Origin: DASYLJ01 sp964432595
GTDB lineage: Bacteria; Desulfobacterota; Binatia; DP-6
Direction: 5' to 3'
DNA length: 64,000 bases
Assembly: GCA_964432595.1 (NCBI GenBank)
Contig: CAYSOF010000008.1
Coordinates: 62,001-126,000 of the forward strand
Part shown: in pieces, positions 24,201-32,134 of the stretch
Layout of the letters: each line of letters starts with the position of its first letter
How positions within the stretch are numbered: the stretch's first letter is position 1
Program-made: the position numbers and the translations under genes
Notes under the pieces: generated by a model
Seen by the model: the letters and a program-made list of their open reading frames with translations, nothing else
Databases searched by the model: none
What the model was told of the DNA's origin: nothing

Positions 24201-26599
24201 AGCAGCGCGCGCTCCATCCCCTCGGAATGGTCGAGGGACGCGATCCCGTAGTGCGCGAGCGCCGTCCGCATGAGCGCCAGGAACTCGGGCACGAGCCCTG
24301 CGCCGCCCGCGCGCGCGCGCCGGACGAACATGCGCAGGCGGGCGGCGTTCGACGGGCCCGTATCGCCCGACACGGACGCGCGCGGCGCCGCGATGAAGAG
24401 CTGCTCGACGTCGGCGTAGAGCACGAGCTCGTCGCGGATCGCCGCGAGGGCCGGTACGGGCTCGGCCAGCAGCGCGATCAGCCGCTCGCCACGCTCGGGA
24501 TCGACGTCGTAGCCGAGCAGCACGCGGCGGATCTCCTCGCGCAGTAGCGCCGGCGACGACGCATCGAGCGGATCGTCTTCCGCGGGCAGCTCGAGCCGGG
24601 GGCCCGATCCCTGCGCCGGGGCGTCGCCGTCCGGATCGATCACGAGCAGGACGTCGCCCGCCGCCACCTGTTGCCCGGCGCGCGCGCGCACCTCGGTGAC
24701 CACGCCGGCGACGGGCGCCGTGAAGCCGATCTCCATCTTCATGGCCTCGAGGACGCCGAGCGCCTGGCCCGCGGCGACGCGGTCGCCGGCCGCCACCGCG
24801 ACGGCGACCACCATGGCGGGCGTCGCCGCACGCACCTGGCCGACGGTCTGCCAGCCGAAGCGATACGCGCGACCCGCCACCTCGAGCCGCAGCCCGGCAT
24901 CGGTCGCGTCGTGCAGGATCGGCAGCGTGCGATCGCCGACCTCGAGCTGCGCCGCGTGGGCGTCGCCCTCGCGCAGCGTCGCCCCGACGACGCGGCCGTC
25001 GAGCTGCACCCGGTAGCGCCACGACCCCACGGCCGCGACGCCGACGCGGTACGTGGTGCCGTCGTACGACAGGTCGATGGGCTGCGCTCCGGACGGCGGC
25101 ACGCGCGTGAACGCGACGTTGGTCGTGTCGGCGAAGAAGTTGAGCCGCGCGTCGCGCCGCCGGCGCTGGTAGGCCAGGATCGCCGCGGCGACGAGGCCGT
25201 CGACCGCGAGCGGATCGGGCACCGGCCGCAGCGCCGCGCCCTCGCGCTCGAGCCAGCCGGTGTCGACGCCGCCCGCCCGCAGGCCGGGCGTCTCGAGCAG
25301 GTCGATGAGCCAGCCGGTGTTGCTGGCTCCGCCCGTCACCACCAGATCGAAGTCGCGCAGCGCGCAGACGAGCCGCGCGCGCGCCTCCTCGCGCGTGTCG
25401 CCGTGGGCGATCACCTTCGCGATCAGCGAGTCGAACGCGCCGGGCACGAACGTGCCGAGCGCCGCCCCGCTGTCGATGCGGATGCCGGGGCCGAGCGCCG
25501 GGTCGAATCGGGCGACCACGCCCGGCGCGGGCAGAAAGCCAGCGTCGGGATCCTCCGCGCAGACGCGCGCCTCGATGGCGACGCCGCGCTCGACCACGTC
25601 GATGCCGTCGATGTGCTCGTCGCGGGCGATGCGGATCTGCAGCTGCACCAGGTCGACGCCGGTGATCGTCTCGGTGATGCCGTGCTCGACCTGCAGGCGC
25701 GGGTTCATCTCGAGGAAGTGCGGCGTCCCGCCGGCGACGAGGAACTCCACCGTGCCCACGCCGACGTATCCGACGGCGCCGGCGAGGCGCAGCGCCGCGT
25801 CGGACAGCTGCGCCAGCAGCGTGCGCGGCAGCCCCGGCGGCGGCGCTTCCTCGATCACCTTCTGATGCCGGCGCTGCACCGAGCAGTCGCGCGCGCCGAA
25901 CGCGATCAGGCGACCGTGCGCGTCGCCGGCGATCTGCACCTCGACGTGCCGCCCGCCGCGAACCTGCTGCTCGAGGAAGAGGCGCCCGTCGCCGAACGCC
26001 GCGCGCGCCTCGGCCGATGCCGAACGGAAGGCCGCGGGCAGATCTTCGGCGCGCGCGACGACGCGGATGCCGCGGCCGCCGCCGCCGGCCGTCGCCTTCA
26101 CGACGAGCGGATAGCCGATGCGCTCGGCGACCCGCGCCGCCTCGGCCTCGTCCGCGACGCCGCCGCCGCTCCACGGCGTCACGGGCACGCCCGCCGCTTC
26201 CGCGAGCTGCTTGGCGGCGATCTTGTCGCCGAGGGCGCGCATGGCCGCCGCCGAGGGCCCGAGGAAACGCAATCCCGCAGCCTCGACGCGCTCGACGAAC
26301 GCCGGGTCTTCCGCCACGAAGCCCCAGCCCGGCCACACGGCGTCCGCGCCGGCGGCACGGATCGCGGCGAGCAGGCGGTCGTGATCGAGATACGCCGCCA
26401 CCTCGGCACCGGGCGATGCCGGCAGGCGGATGGCCGCGTCGGCGTGACGGACGAACGGCGCGTCGCGGTCGACGTCGGTGTAGAGCGCGACGGCGCGCAG
26501 CGCGACGCCCTCCTGCGCGCGCAGGGCCTTCACCGCCCGCAGACAGCGCACCGCGGCGTCGCCGCGGTTCACGATGGCGAGGCAGTGGATCGGCCTCAT
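21260..26599 (-). CDS. Single-chain biotin-dependent acyl-CoA carboxylase (BC-BCCP-CT)
   Basis: This 1779-residue protein carries all parts of an acyl-CoA carboxylase. Residues 1-450 are biotin carboxylase, with the ATP-grasp glycine loop KATAGGGGRGIRV near 168-180 and EMNPRLQVEHGITE near 297. The biotin carrier is centred on VLEAMKMEIGF, with the biotinyl Lys at 621. Residues about 680-1200 are a divergent central region. From about 1230 to the end is the carboxyltransferase (VTFTQRGGVIHVVVHGVNVG, LTGRAALEASGSVSAEDE, NPGRKRPFAMRAVMQAV). Bacteria usually split these parts into two to four proteins; this order is like eukaryotic ACC. The substrate (acetyl- or other acyl-CoA) is not decided. 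The start lies 3 bases after an acyltransferase gene. Confidence 0.9.
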   Translation of the reverse strand: MRPIHCLAIVNRGDAAVRCLRAVKALRAQEGVALRAVALYTDVDRDAPFVRHADAAIRLPASPGAEVAAYLDHDRLLAAIRAAGADAVWPGWGFVAEDPAFVERVEAAGLRFLGPSAAAMRALGDKIAAKQLAEAAGVPVTPWSGGGVADEAEAARVAERIGYPLVVKATAGGGGRGIRVVARAEDLPAAFRSASAEARAAFGDGRLFLEQQVRGGRHVEVQIAGDAHGRLIAFGARDCSVQRRHQKVIEEAPPPGLPRTLLAQLSDAALRLAGAVGYVGVGTVEFLVAGGTPHFLEMNPRLQVEHGITETITGVDLVQLQIRIARDEHIDGIDVVERGVAIEARVCAEDPDAGFLPAPGVVARFDPALGPGIRIDSGAALGTFVPGAFDSLIAKVIAHGDTREEARARLVCALRDFDLVVTGGASNTGWLIDLLETPGLRAGGVDTGWLEREGAALRPVPDPLAVDGLVAAAILAYQRRRRDARLNFFADTTNVAFTRVPPSGAQPIDLSYDGTTYRVGVAAVGSWRYRVQLDGRVVGATLREGDAHAAQLEVGDRTLPILHDATDAGLRLEVAGRAYRFGWQTVGQVRAATPAMVVAVAVAAGDRVAAGQALGVLEAMKMEIGFTAPVAGVVTEVRARAGQQVAAGDVLLVIDPDGDAPAQGSGPRLELPAEDDPLDASSPALLREEIRRVLLGYDVDPERGERLIALLAEPVPALAAIRDELVLYADVEQLFIAAPRASVSGDTGPSNAARLRMFVRRARAGGAGLVPEFLALMRTALAHYGIASLDHSEGMERALLRLLATQQTAALRGPLVLAMIRCLTTLARDGVALDGDARLADALRRIAEMRGLVSDAVADAAIEATDLVFDGPALDRQAEAAAQRIAPWLGEETTGVPPYDVLLELAAAPRRAFDRVGAWLGDPDPRRRGIACFAHLLRVYAPDGAVRHTSSTLDGVRIERVTLGDGRRVVASVSTAARAAITLARLRDAIDRADAVELLVTDGDAGDLASVVPADRCTVWSLAADTYATWRAGAVLDLHGLHPEVAERIDLGRLAAFDLERLAGADDVYCFWARSREIADDERIVVLADVRGRHAGMATQVAAFERAFHRATSIVRAVRSARDPARRLQWNRIALFVSHEVVLDADDVAGLARRLAPATRHLGLERVVVRMKQPGDAGPIELAISDVTGARMDIVTRAPVRTPLAPASAYERKVVAARRRRLLYPYEIVRMLAREEDGASFVEYDLAPDEPRPRAVPVGDRPYGGNKSAVVFGIVSTPTEKVPEGMRRVLVLSDPTRGMGALAAPECDRVEAAIDLAEHERLPVEWAPISAGARIAMDSGTENLDATARVARRIVTFTQRGGVIHVVVHGVNVGAQSYWNALATMQGHTRGVLVMTPGAAMVLTGRAALEASGSVSAEDEVALGGLERVMGPNGEAQYYAGDVGAAFAILAEHQRYAYVVPGEAGPRPHPTADPAERDVTGFPYPSELGHGFRTVGEVFDDRTNPGRKRPFAMRAVMQAVVDQDGGSLERWRGWVGAETAIVWDAHLGGRAVCLIGIESQSVEREGYRPHDGPSSWTGGTLFPLSSKKVARAMNAASGVRPVVVLANLSGFDGSAESLRKLQLEYGAEIARAVVNFDGPICFLVVSRYHGGAYVVFSKALNPRMRAAALTGSYASVIGGGPAAAVVFTREVRVRAGKDPRVQVLREALRARPTPAAREAVEQAMAEAVLTAQAALAAEFDAIHSVERARSVGSLDDIVEPRAMRPYLIETLARATSSAS

Positions 26600-26602
26600 G
26601 CG

Positions 26603-27355
26603 TCACGCCCGCGCGGCCAGGTGCCGGTCCTCCATGTCGGCCAGCTGCGCCGTGATCTGGCGCGACACCTCGACGGCCCGCCGCAGCCCCGTCCGCTCGC
26701 TGCGCGGCTCGATGCACGCCAGCTGCACGTGGAAGCGCTCGCCCGGACCCGGCAGATCGCTGTAGCCGTCCTGACCTCCCCCACGGAGATAGACGCACAG
26801 TACACGACATCCCGGCAGCATCGCGACGAGCCGCCCGACGCCGTACGCGGCGCGATTCACCTCCACCCGGCCGCTGCGGCTGCGGCCGCCCTCCGGGAAG
26901 AGCAGCGCCACGTCGCCACCACCGACGAGCCACGCGAGGCGCATCAGCACGGCCCCCGTCGCCTGCCGGTCGCCGCCGCGGACGATGGGCAGGCACTTCA
27001 TCAGGTAGACGAGCACCGCGGACAACGGCGTGGCCGCGAAGTTGCGCGCTTCCGGCACGTTCCACGGCAGCGCCGACCAGTGGGCGATGTACCACCACGG
27101 CGAGCCGAGCGCCCACGCGACGAGGAACGAGTCGACCATCGTGAGATGGTTCGCGCAGACGACGAGCGGACCGCCGCTGCGGCGGAGCGCCTGGTACTCG
27201 CGACGGAGCGCGGCGACGTCGTCGATGCGCCAGCCGTAGCGGAAGTACATCACGCCGATCACGAGCGGCGCCCACACGAGCCCTGTCAGCCGACCGAGCG
27301 CCCGCTGGACGCGGAGCGCGATCCGGTCGCGGAGCGAGAGCTTCGGCAGCTCCAC
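26603..27355 (-). CDS. PlsC-like lysophospholipid acyltransferase
   Basis: This 250-residue membrane-associated acyltransferase has the HX4D motif in CANHLTMVDSFLVAW and the second motif LLFPEGGRSRSG. A hydrophobic segment (LTGLVWAPLVIGVMYF) near the N-terminus anchors it. I chose GTG 27355 because the longer frame runs through the next gene in an Arg-rich shadow. It ends 3 bases before the carboxylase start, linking acyl transfer with malonyl-type CoA supply. A second, different PlsC-like gene is at 59246-60010. Confidence 0.82.
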   Translation of the reverse strand: MELPKLSLRDRIALRVQRALGRLTGLVWAPLVIGVMYFRYGWRIDDVAALRREYQALRRSGGPLVVCANHLTMVDSFLVAWALGSPWWYIAHWSALPWNVPEARNFAATPLSAVLVYLMKCLPIVRGGDRQATGAVLMRLAWLVGGGDVALLFPEGGRSRSGRVEVNRAAYGVGRLVAMLPGCRVLCVYLRGGGQDGYSDLPGPGERFHVQLACIEPRSERTGLRRAVEVSRQITAQLADMEDRHLAARA

Positions 27356-27366
27356 GACCGCGGCGC

Positions 27367-27483
27367 TCAGGCGAGCCCGCCGTCGACCGGGCGTGCCGAG
27401 CTCGACGTCGAGCTGGCCGGGCAGTCGTCCAGGATGTGGATGTCCATCGCGTCCAGGGTCTCGCGTATCACGACTGTCCGCAC
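27367..27483 (-). CDS. Possible small peptide of 26-38 residues
   Basis: A short frame lies in the gap between the GT2 gene and the acyltransferase gene. It can start at GTG 27483, GTG 27471 or ATG 27447 and ends at 27367. The last 26 residues include HILDDCPASSTSSSARP, with a single Cys in a Ser/Thr-rich setting. No strong ribosome binding site is visible. It may be a real small peptide or a chance frame in GC-rich DNA. Confidence 0.25.
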   Translation of the reverse strand: MRTVVIRETLDAMDIHILDDCPASSTSSSARPVDGGLA

Positions 27484-27501
27484 GGCGGCAGCACCGCCCG
27501 G

Positions 27502-28344
27502 CTATGCGCCGGCGTCGGTCAGCGGCGCGAGCGCGCGCAGGTAGCCGCGCAGTCGGTCGTCGCGCACGATCCGCTCGGCGGGTCCGCGCTCGCCGAGCGC
27601 CACCTGCGCCTCCCAGAACGCGCGCAGGCGGCCGTCCTCCGCGCCGTCGCACAGCCGCCGCCACGTGATGCCGACGTGCTCGGGGGCCGCGGTGTTGATG
27701 GCGAGCGCATGGGCGCCCTGCACCACCTTGCGCTCGATCTGCCGCCAGCCGCGGACGGGAAAGTGCAGGATCTCGAGCGACGTCGCCGGCGCCGCCGGTC
27801 CGAACGACCGCGACGTCGCGTCGTGATTTCCCATCGCGACGACGACGTCCGCGCACCCGCGATGGCACACCTTGGGCGGCAGCGGCGTGCCGACCGCGTT
27901 CACCGACGCGAGGTCGCGCATCACCATGCGCTCGAAGAACGCGCCGTCCTCGGCGCGCGCCGGCATGAAGTTGAAGCGCGGGGCGAGCAGGCAGCCGATC
28001 GACGCGGGAACGGCGGCGAGCGTGGCCCGCAGGTCGCCGGCGGTCGGCCACCAGAACTCGTCGGCATCGGTGTGGATCACCCACGCGGCGCGATGGTCGA
28101 CCGCCGCCATCCGCGCCATGCGGGTGACCCAGACGTCCTGCTCGAACGCCTCGCCCGGCTCGCGCAGCAGCCGCAGCCGCCCGCGGCGCTCCCACGCGCG
28201 CAGCACGTCGGCCGTCCCGTCCGCCGACCGGTGGTCCGTCGCGATCACGAGGTCGACGCCGCGGTGCAGATGGTAGGCGATGCACGCGTCGACGACGTCG
28301 ACGTCGTCGCGCACGAGCAGCGTCATGACGATGGGCCCGCTCAT
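27502..28344 (-). CDS. GT2-like glycosyltransferase family protein
   Basis: This 280-residue protein has the N-terminal pattern of the Glyco_tranf_2_4 group: VMTLLVRDDVDVVDACIAYH, then DLVIATDHRSADGTADVL and VIHTDADEFWWP, where DxDEF is the likely metal/sugar-nucleotide site. No membrane segment is visible. The start ATG 28344 overlaps the stop of the upstream fusion gene (ATGA). That upstream protein's N-terminal half belongs to the same family, so the pair may modify the same surface glycan. Confidence 0.82.
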   Translation of the reverse strand: MSGPIVMTLLVRDDVDVVDACIAYHLHRGVDLVIATDHRSADGTADVLRAWERRGRLRLLREPGEAFEQDVWVTRMARMAAVDHRAAWVIHTDADEFWWPTAGDLRATLAAVPASIGCLLAPRFNFMPARAEDGAFFERMVMRDLASVNAVGTPLPPKVCHRGCADVVVAMGNHDATSRSFGPAAPATSLEILHFPVRGWRQIERKVVQGAHALAINTAAPEHVGITWRRLCDGAEDGRLRAFWEAQVALGERGPAERIVRDDRLRGYLRALAPLTDAGA

Positions 28345-30785
28345 GCGGACTCCGCGGCCGCGGGCGACGCGACCGGCAGCAGCTCCGCGATCGGACGCCC
28401 GTCGACGTCCGCAAGCGGCACGCCGAGCAGCGCCGCCAGCGTCGGGGCCAGATCCGTCACGTCGAGCCGGCGGCCGAGATCGCCCGCGCGCACGTGCGGG
28501 GCGCGCGCCAGCAGCAGCCCCTCGGGCGTGTGCTCGCCGGTCCGCGTCCCCGGCCACGCGCCGACGACGTCGCCCGCCAGCGGCGAGCGCACGTGCCGGA
28601 CGTCGCCGCCTTTCCGCCACAGCACCCAGAGGTCCGGCAGCCGCTCGGTCATCGGACCGTGGCAGACGTCGCGCACGCGCACGACGCGGTCGAGGATCGG
28701 CTGGCCGGTGTCGACGTCGACGAACGTGGCGAGGTCGGCGGCGAGCTGCGCGCAGACGGCGTCGGCCTCGCGTCCGGGACGAATGCGGCCATGCGGCTCG
28801 CGGCCGATCAGGTTCAGCCGGATCGCGCCGTCGGCCTGGTTGTTCTGGACGGTGAAGTAGTCGCGCTCCGCGCGCGGCGGCGTCGGGGCGTCGTCGTCCG
28901 CGGGCGTGCGGCCGAGCAGTCGGCGCCAGCGTCCGCGCGCCCGCGCCCGCTCGATGCGGTCGAGCATCGCGTCGAGGAGATGCGTCGGGTCGTAGTGCGG
29001 ACGCATGCCGTGGCTCGCGAACACGAGCACGGTCGCCTCCGGTCCGAGGCGCGCGAGCAGATCGGCGAGGCTCGCGTCGATGGCGCGGTAGACGTCGAGC
29101 ACGGGATCGCCGACGCGCGCCGCGATCGCCGGGTCGTGCCGGGCGTGCGCCGGATCGTGCAGGTGCCACGCCTGGTGCCCGACGCAATGGCTCTCGGAAT
29201 AGACGGTGAAGAACAGGTCCCAGTCCTCGCGCGCGAGCAGGAGGCGGTGGAGGCGCGTGCGCAGCCGCACGCCCTCGACGAGGTCGTCGCGGAACCGCAC
29301 GTGCGCGGCCTCGTCGCGCTGCGCGTTGCAGTTGCCCTGCACCGGCGGCTGGCCGACGATCCGCCGTATCTCCTCCGCGAACGCCGGCGGCTGCGTGCGG
29401 AACCCGTCCTCGGGATCGTGGCATCCCCACTCGAGGACGTGCACGCCGTCGAAGCCGGGCGCCGGGCCCGTCAGCGGCACGTCGACCAGCGCGACACGAC
29501 GTCCGGCGCGTGCGAGCGGCACCCAGAACGGCGTCGCCGCGTTCTCGCGCCCGGCGAGGAAGCGACGCATGTCGTACGTGCCCGGGACGAGCTGCTCCCA
29601 GCTGTGCACGCCGTGCCGTCCCGGGTTCACCCCGGTCGTGACCGACGGCCACAACGATCCGACGTAGCTGCCGACGGGCGGATCGGTCGCCGCCACCAGC
29701 GACGCGTCGAGCAGCCGGCGAAACGTCGGCAGGAGGCCCGCGGCGGCCCAGCGCCGGACGAGCGCGGGGTCGGCGCTGTCGACGCCGACGAACGCGACGC
29801 GGCAGCGCGTCGGGCGCGGCACGTGCGACCGCACCGGGGCGGACCAGCCGATCGCGTCGAGCACCGCCTCGACGTGCGGCGCCATCGTCACGACGCCGCG
29901 GGCCTTCGCCGCCGCGACGTCGGCGTCGGGCACCGCCACCCACGCGTTGTAGTACTGCTCGGCTTCGTCGCGCGTCATCGTCGCCGCCGCGCGCTTCCAC
30001 GACAGCTTCGGGAACAGCATCGGCGCGCCGTCGAGCCACGTGTCCGGGTCGATCGCGAGCTTGCGGTACTTGTCGAGCCAGTGCGCCGCGTCGCGCACGA
30101 CGTAGTGGAAGTGATGGCCGAGCGTCTCCTCGACGAGCGGCAGCATGCGTCCGGGCAGCGTGTCCTGCCGCCGCGTCCACCGGTGCGCGGTCCCGGGCTG
30201 CACGTCCGCCGCGACGCGGACGACGCTCTTGCCGAGGTCATGCCCGAGCCGGCGCCGCAGCCGCACCGTCTCGCCCGTCAGCGGATCCCGCACCTCCCGC
30301 TCGAGCGGCGTGTCGAGCAGCATCGCGTGGCGCCGCCAGAACGGCGTGCCGGGCACCTGGCGCCGCGGCAGCGCCTCGAGCGTCCGCAAGACGACCTGCT
30401 CGGTGCGCGGGTGCGCGCGCGCCAGCATCGCGAGCAGGTCGCCGGCGACGGCCGGCGCGCCCTCGTACGCGAGCGGGCCGCCCCACGCGAACTCGTCGGG
30501 GTCGATCGCGAGCAGCCACGCGATGCCCTCGGCGCGCGCGCGTTGCAGCGCGTCGTCCATGCACACGAGCTGCAGGTGCTCGAGGCTCTGCGCCGGGACG
30601 TCGCGCTCGACCGCAATGGCCTCGACCCACGGCACCGCGCGCAGCACGTCGCGCGTGCGGTCGTCGCACCGGTCCAGGTAGAGGTAGGCGCGAGAGACGC
30701 CCAGCGCCGCGTGGTAGGCGAGATGAACGGGCAGGATGTCCGCCTCGTCGCGGACGCAGGCGGTGATGGCGAGACGGCACGGCAC
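28341..30785 (-). CDS. Fusion of GT2-like domain and type I phosphodiesterase/alkaline phosphatase-like domain
   Basis: This 814-residue protein starts at GTG 30785. Residues 1-340 form a Glyco_tranf_2_4-like domain (ITACVRDEADILPVHLAYH, WLLAIDPDEFAWGG, LDKYRKLAIDPDTW). Residues about 360-814 form a type I phosphodiesterase / nucleotide pyrophosphatase domain with VAFVGVDSADPALV, LWPSVTTGVNPGRHGVHSW (likely nucleophile Thr), VLVFASHGMRPH and GEHTPEGLLLARAP. A transferase joined to a hydrolase of phosphate esters or phospho-sugars suggests a cell-surface modification enzyme, but I know no name for the combination. No signal peptide is visible, so the hydrolase would be cytoplasmic. Confidence 0.82.
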   Translation of the reverse strand: MPCRLAITACVRDEADILPVHLAYHAALGVSRAYLYLDRCDDRTRDVLRAVPWVEAIAVERDVPAQSLEHLQLVCMDDALQRARAEGIAWLLAIDPDEFAWGGPLAYEGAPAVAGDLLAMLARAHPRTEQVVLRTLEALPRRQVPGTPFWRRHAMLLDTPLEREVRDPLTGETVRLRRRLGHDLGKSVVRVAADVQPGTAHRWTRRQDTLPGRMLPLVEETLGHHFHYVVRDAAHWLDKYRKLAIDPDTWLDGAPMLFPKLSWKRAAATMTRDEAEQYYNAWVAVPDADVAAAKARGVVTMAPHVEAVLDAIGWSAPVRSHVPRPTRCRVAFVGVDSADPALVRRWAAAGLLPTFRRLLDASLVAATDPPVGSYVGSLWPSVTTGVNPGRHGVHSWEQLVPGTYDMRRFLAGRENAATPFWVPLARAGRRVALVDVPLTGPAPGFDGVHVLEWGCHDPEDGFRTQPPAFAEEIRRIVGQPPVQGNCNAQRDEAAHVRFRDDLVEGVRLRTRLHRLLLAREDWDLFFTVYSESHCVGHQAWHLHDPAHARHDPAIAARVGDPVLDVYRAIDASLADLLARLGPEATVLVFASHGMRPHYDPTHLLDAMLDRIERARARGRWRRLLGRTPADDDAPTPPRAERDYFTVQNNQADGAIRLNLIGREPHGRIRPGREADAVCAQLAADLATFVDVDTGQPILDRVVRVRDVCHGPMTERLPDLWVLWRKGGDVRHVRSPLAGDVVGAWPGTRTGEHTPEGLLLARAPHVRAGDLGRRLDVTDLAPTLAALLGVPLADVDGRPIAELLPVASPAAAESA

Positions 30786-30842
30786 GGGACGGTCCGGAGG
30801 CGTCGTGTTTACACGGACGCCGCCCGTCGCTAAAGCCCGCGC

Positions 30843-32093
30843 GTGGCGATCTGCATCACGGGCATGCACCGCTCGGGCACGTCCATGGTGGCGCGGCTCC
30901 TCAACCTGTGCGGGCTCTGGCTCGGCGCCGACGACGAGATCCTCGGTCCCGCCGCCGACAATCCCGAGGGCTTCTGGGAGCACGTCGGCGTGCTCATGCT
31001 CGACGACGATCTCCTCGCCGCGCTGGGCGGCGGCTGGGACATGCCGCCGCCGCCGATGCCGGCCGACTGGGCGGCGCGTACGGAGCTGTCGCCGCTGGTG
31101 AGCCGCGGCGCGGCGCTCGTCGGCGGCTTCCGGGGGCACGAGCCGTGGGGATGGAAGGATCCGCGCTCGGCGCTCGTGCTGCCGTTCTGGCAGACGCTCG
31201 CGCCCGACCTGCGCGTCGTCGTCTGCCTGCGCAGTCCGCTCGCGGTGGCCGGATCGCTCCGCACCCGCGCGACCGCCTCGCAGGCGTTCAGCCTCGGGCT
31301 CTGGCGGACGCATCACGAGCGGCTGCTCGAGCTGCCCGCCGGGCGCTGTCTCGTGACCCACTACGACAGCTACTTCCACGACCCCCTCGCCGAGCTGCGC
31401 CGGGTCTGCGCCTTCGCCGAGCTGCGCCCGTCCGAGGAGACGCTGGCAGCCGCCGCGGCCAGCATCGCGCCGCGCCTGCGCCACCACGAGCCGGGGACCC
31501 TGCGCACGCTGGACGCGCTGTCGCCCGACCTCGCGACGCTGTACCAGCGGCTCTGCGCGGACGCCGGGCCCCTGCACGCCGAGGTGCGGGCGCGCGAGCA
31601 CGTCGGCGCCGCGGGCGCGCCGCGCGCCGCCGGCGAGGCGCCGGAGACGACCGTGCTGCGCGAGCGGGTCGCGGGCCTGGAGGTCACGCTGGCCGAGCGC
31701 GAGGCGCGCATCGCGGCCCTCGAGGCGGAGCGAGCCGCCGGCGCGACCGAGCTGGTGCGCCTGAACGCCGTCGTCGTCGAGCGCGACGCGGTGCTCGCCG
31801 AGCGCGACGTCGCGCTGGGCGGCGTCCGCGGCGAGCTCGTGACCGAGCGGCGCGACCACGCGCGCACGATGGCCCAGCTGTCGGAGCGCACCCGGCTGCT
31901 CGAGGACGCGATCCGCAGCGTCGCCGAGACGCGCACGCGGCTCGACGCCGTCACGTGGGAGCGCGACGAGATCGTCCAGAGCCGTGCCTGGCGTACGATG
32001 AACCGCCTGTGGCGGTTGCGCATGCGGCTCGTGCCCCGCGGCAGCCGGCGCGAACGGCTGCTCTCGCTGCGCCCGCACGCGCGGCGGACCTGA
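30843..32093 (+). CDS. Sulfotransferase family protein with C-terminal coiled coil
   Basis: This 416-residue protein begins at GTG 30843 with the PAPS-binding loop MAICITGMHRSGTSMVARLL. VVVCLRSPLAVAGSL supplies the second conserved element with its Arg-Ser. Residues about 260-380 are a charged coiled coil (LRERVAGLEVTLAEREARIAALEAE). The C-terminus (SRAWRTMNRLWRLRMRL) is the basic element often found at the end of glycan-modifying proteins. It is divergent from the GT2/phosphodiesterase fusion, with 57 bases between the starts, and probably sulfates a surface glycan. Confidence 0.82.
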   Translation: MAICITGMHRSGTSMVARLLNLCGLWLGADDEILGPAADNPEGFWEHVGVLMLDDDLLAALGGGWDMPPPPMPADWAARTELSPLVSRGAALVGGFRGHEPWGWKDPRSALVLPFWQTLAPDLRVVVCLRSPLAVAGSLRTRATASQAFSLGLWRTHHERLLELPAGRCLVTHYDSYFHDPLAELRRVCAFAELRPSEETLAAAAASIAPRLRHHEPGTLRTLDALSPDLATLYQRLCADAGPLHAEVRAREHVGAAGAPRAAGEAPETTVLRERVAGLEVTLAEREARIAALEAERAAGATELVRLNAVVVERDAVLAERDVALGGVRGELVTERRDHARTMAQLSERTRLLEDAIRSVAETRTRLDAVTWERDEIVQSRAWRTMNRLWRLRMRLVPRGSRRERLLSLRPHARRT

Positions 32094-32134
32094 CGCTGGC
32101 GCTCGCGCGCCCCCGTCGCTAGGAAAGAGGGGCG

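Noticed and set aside
22896..27275. A 1459-codon minus-strand frame inside the carboxylase and acyltransferase genes
   Set aside because: Arg-rich shadow of the true frame, which carries clear biotin carboxylase and PlsC motifs.
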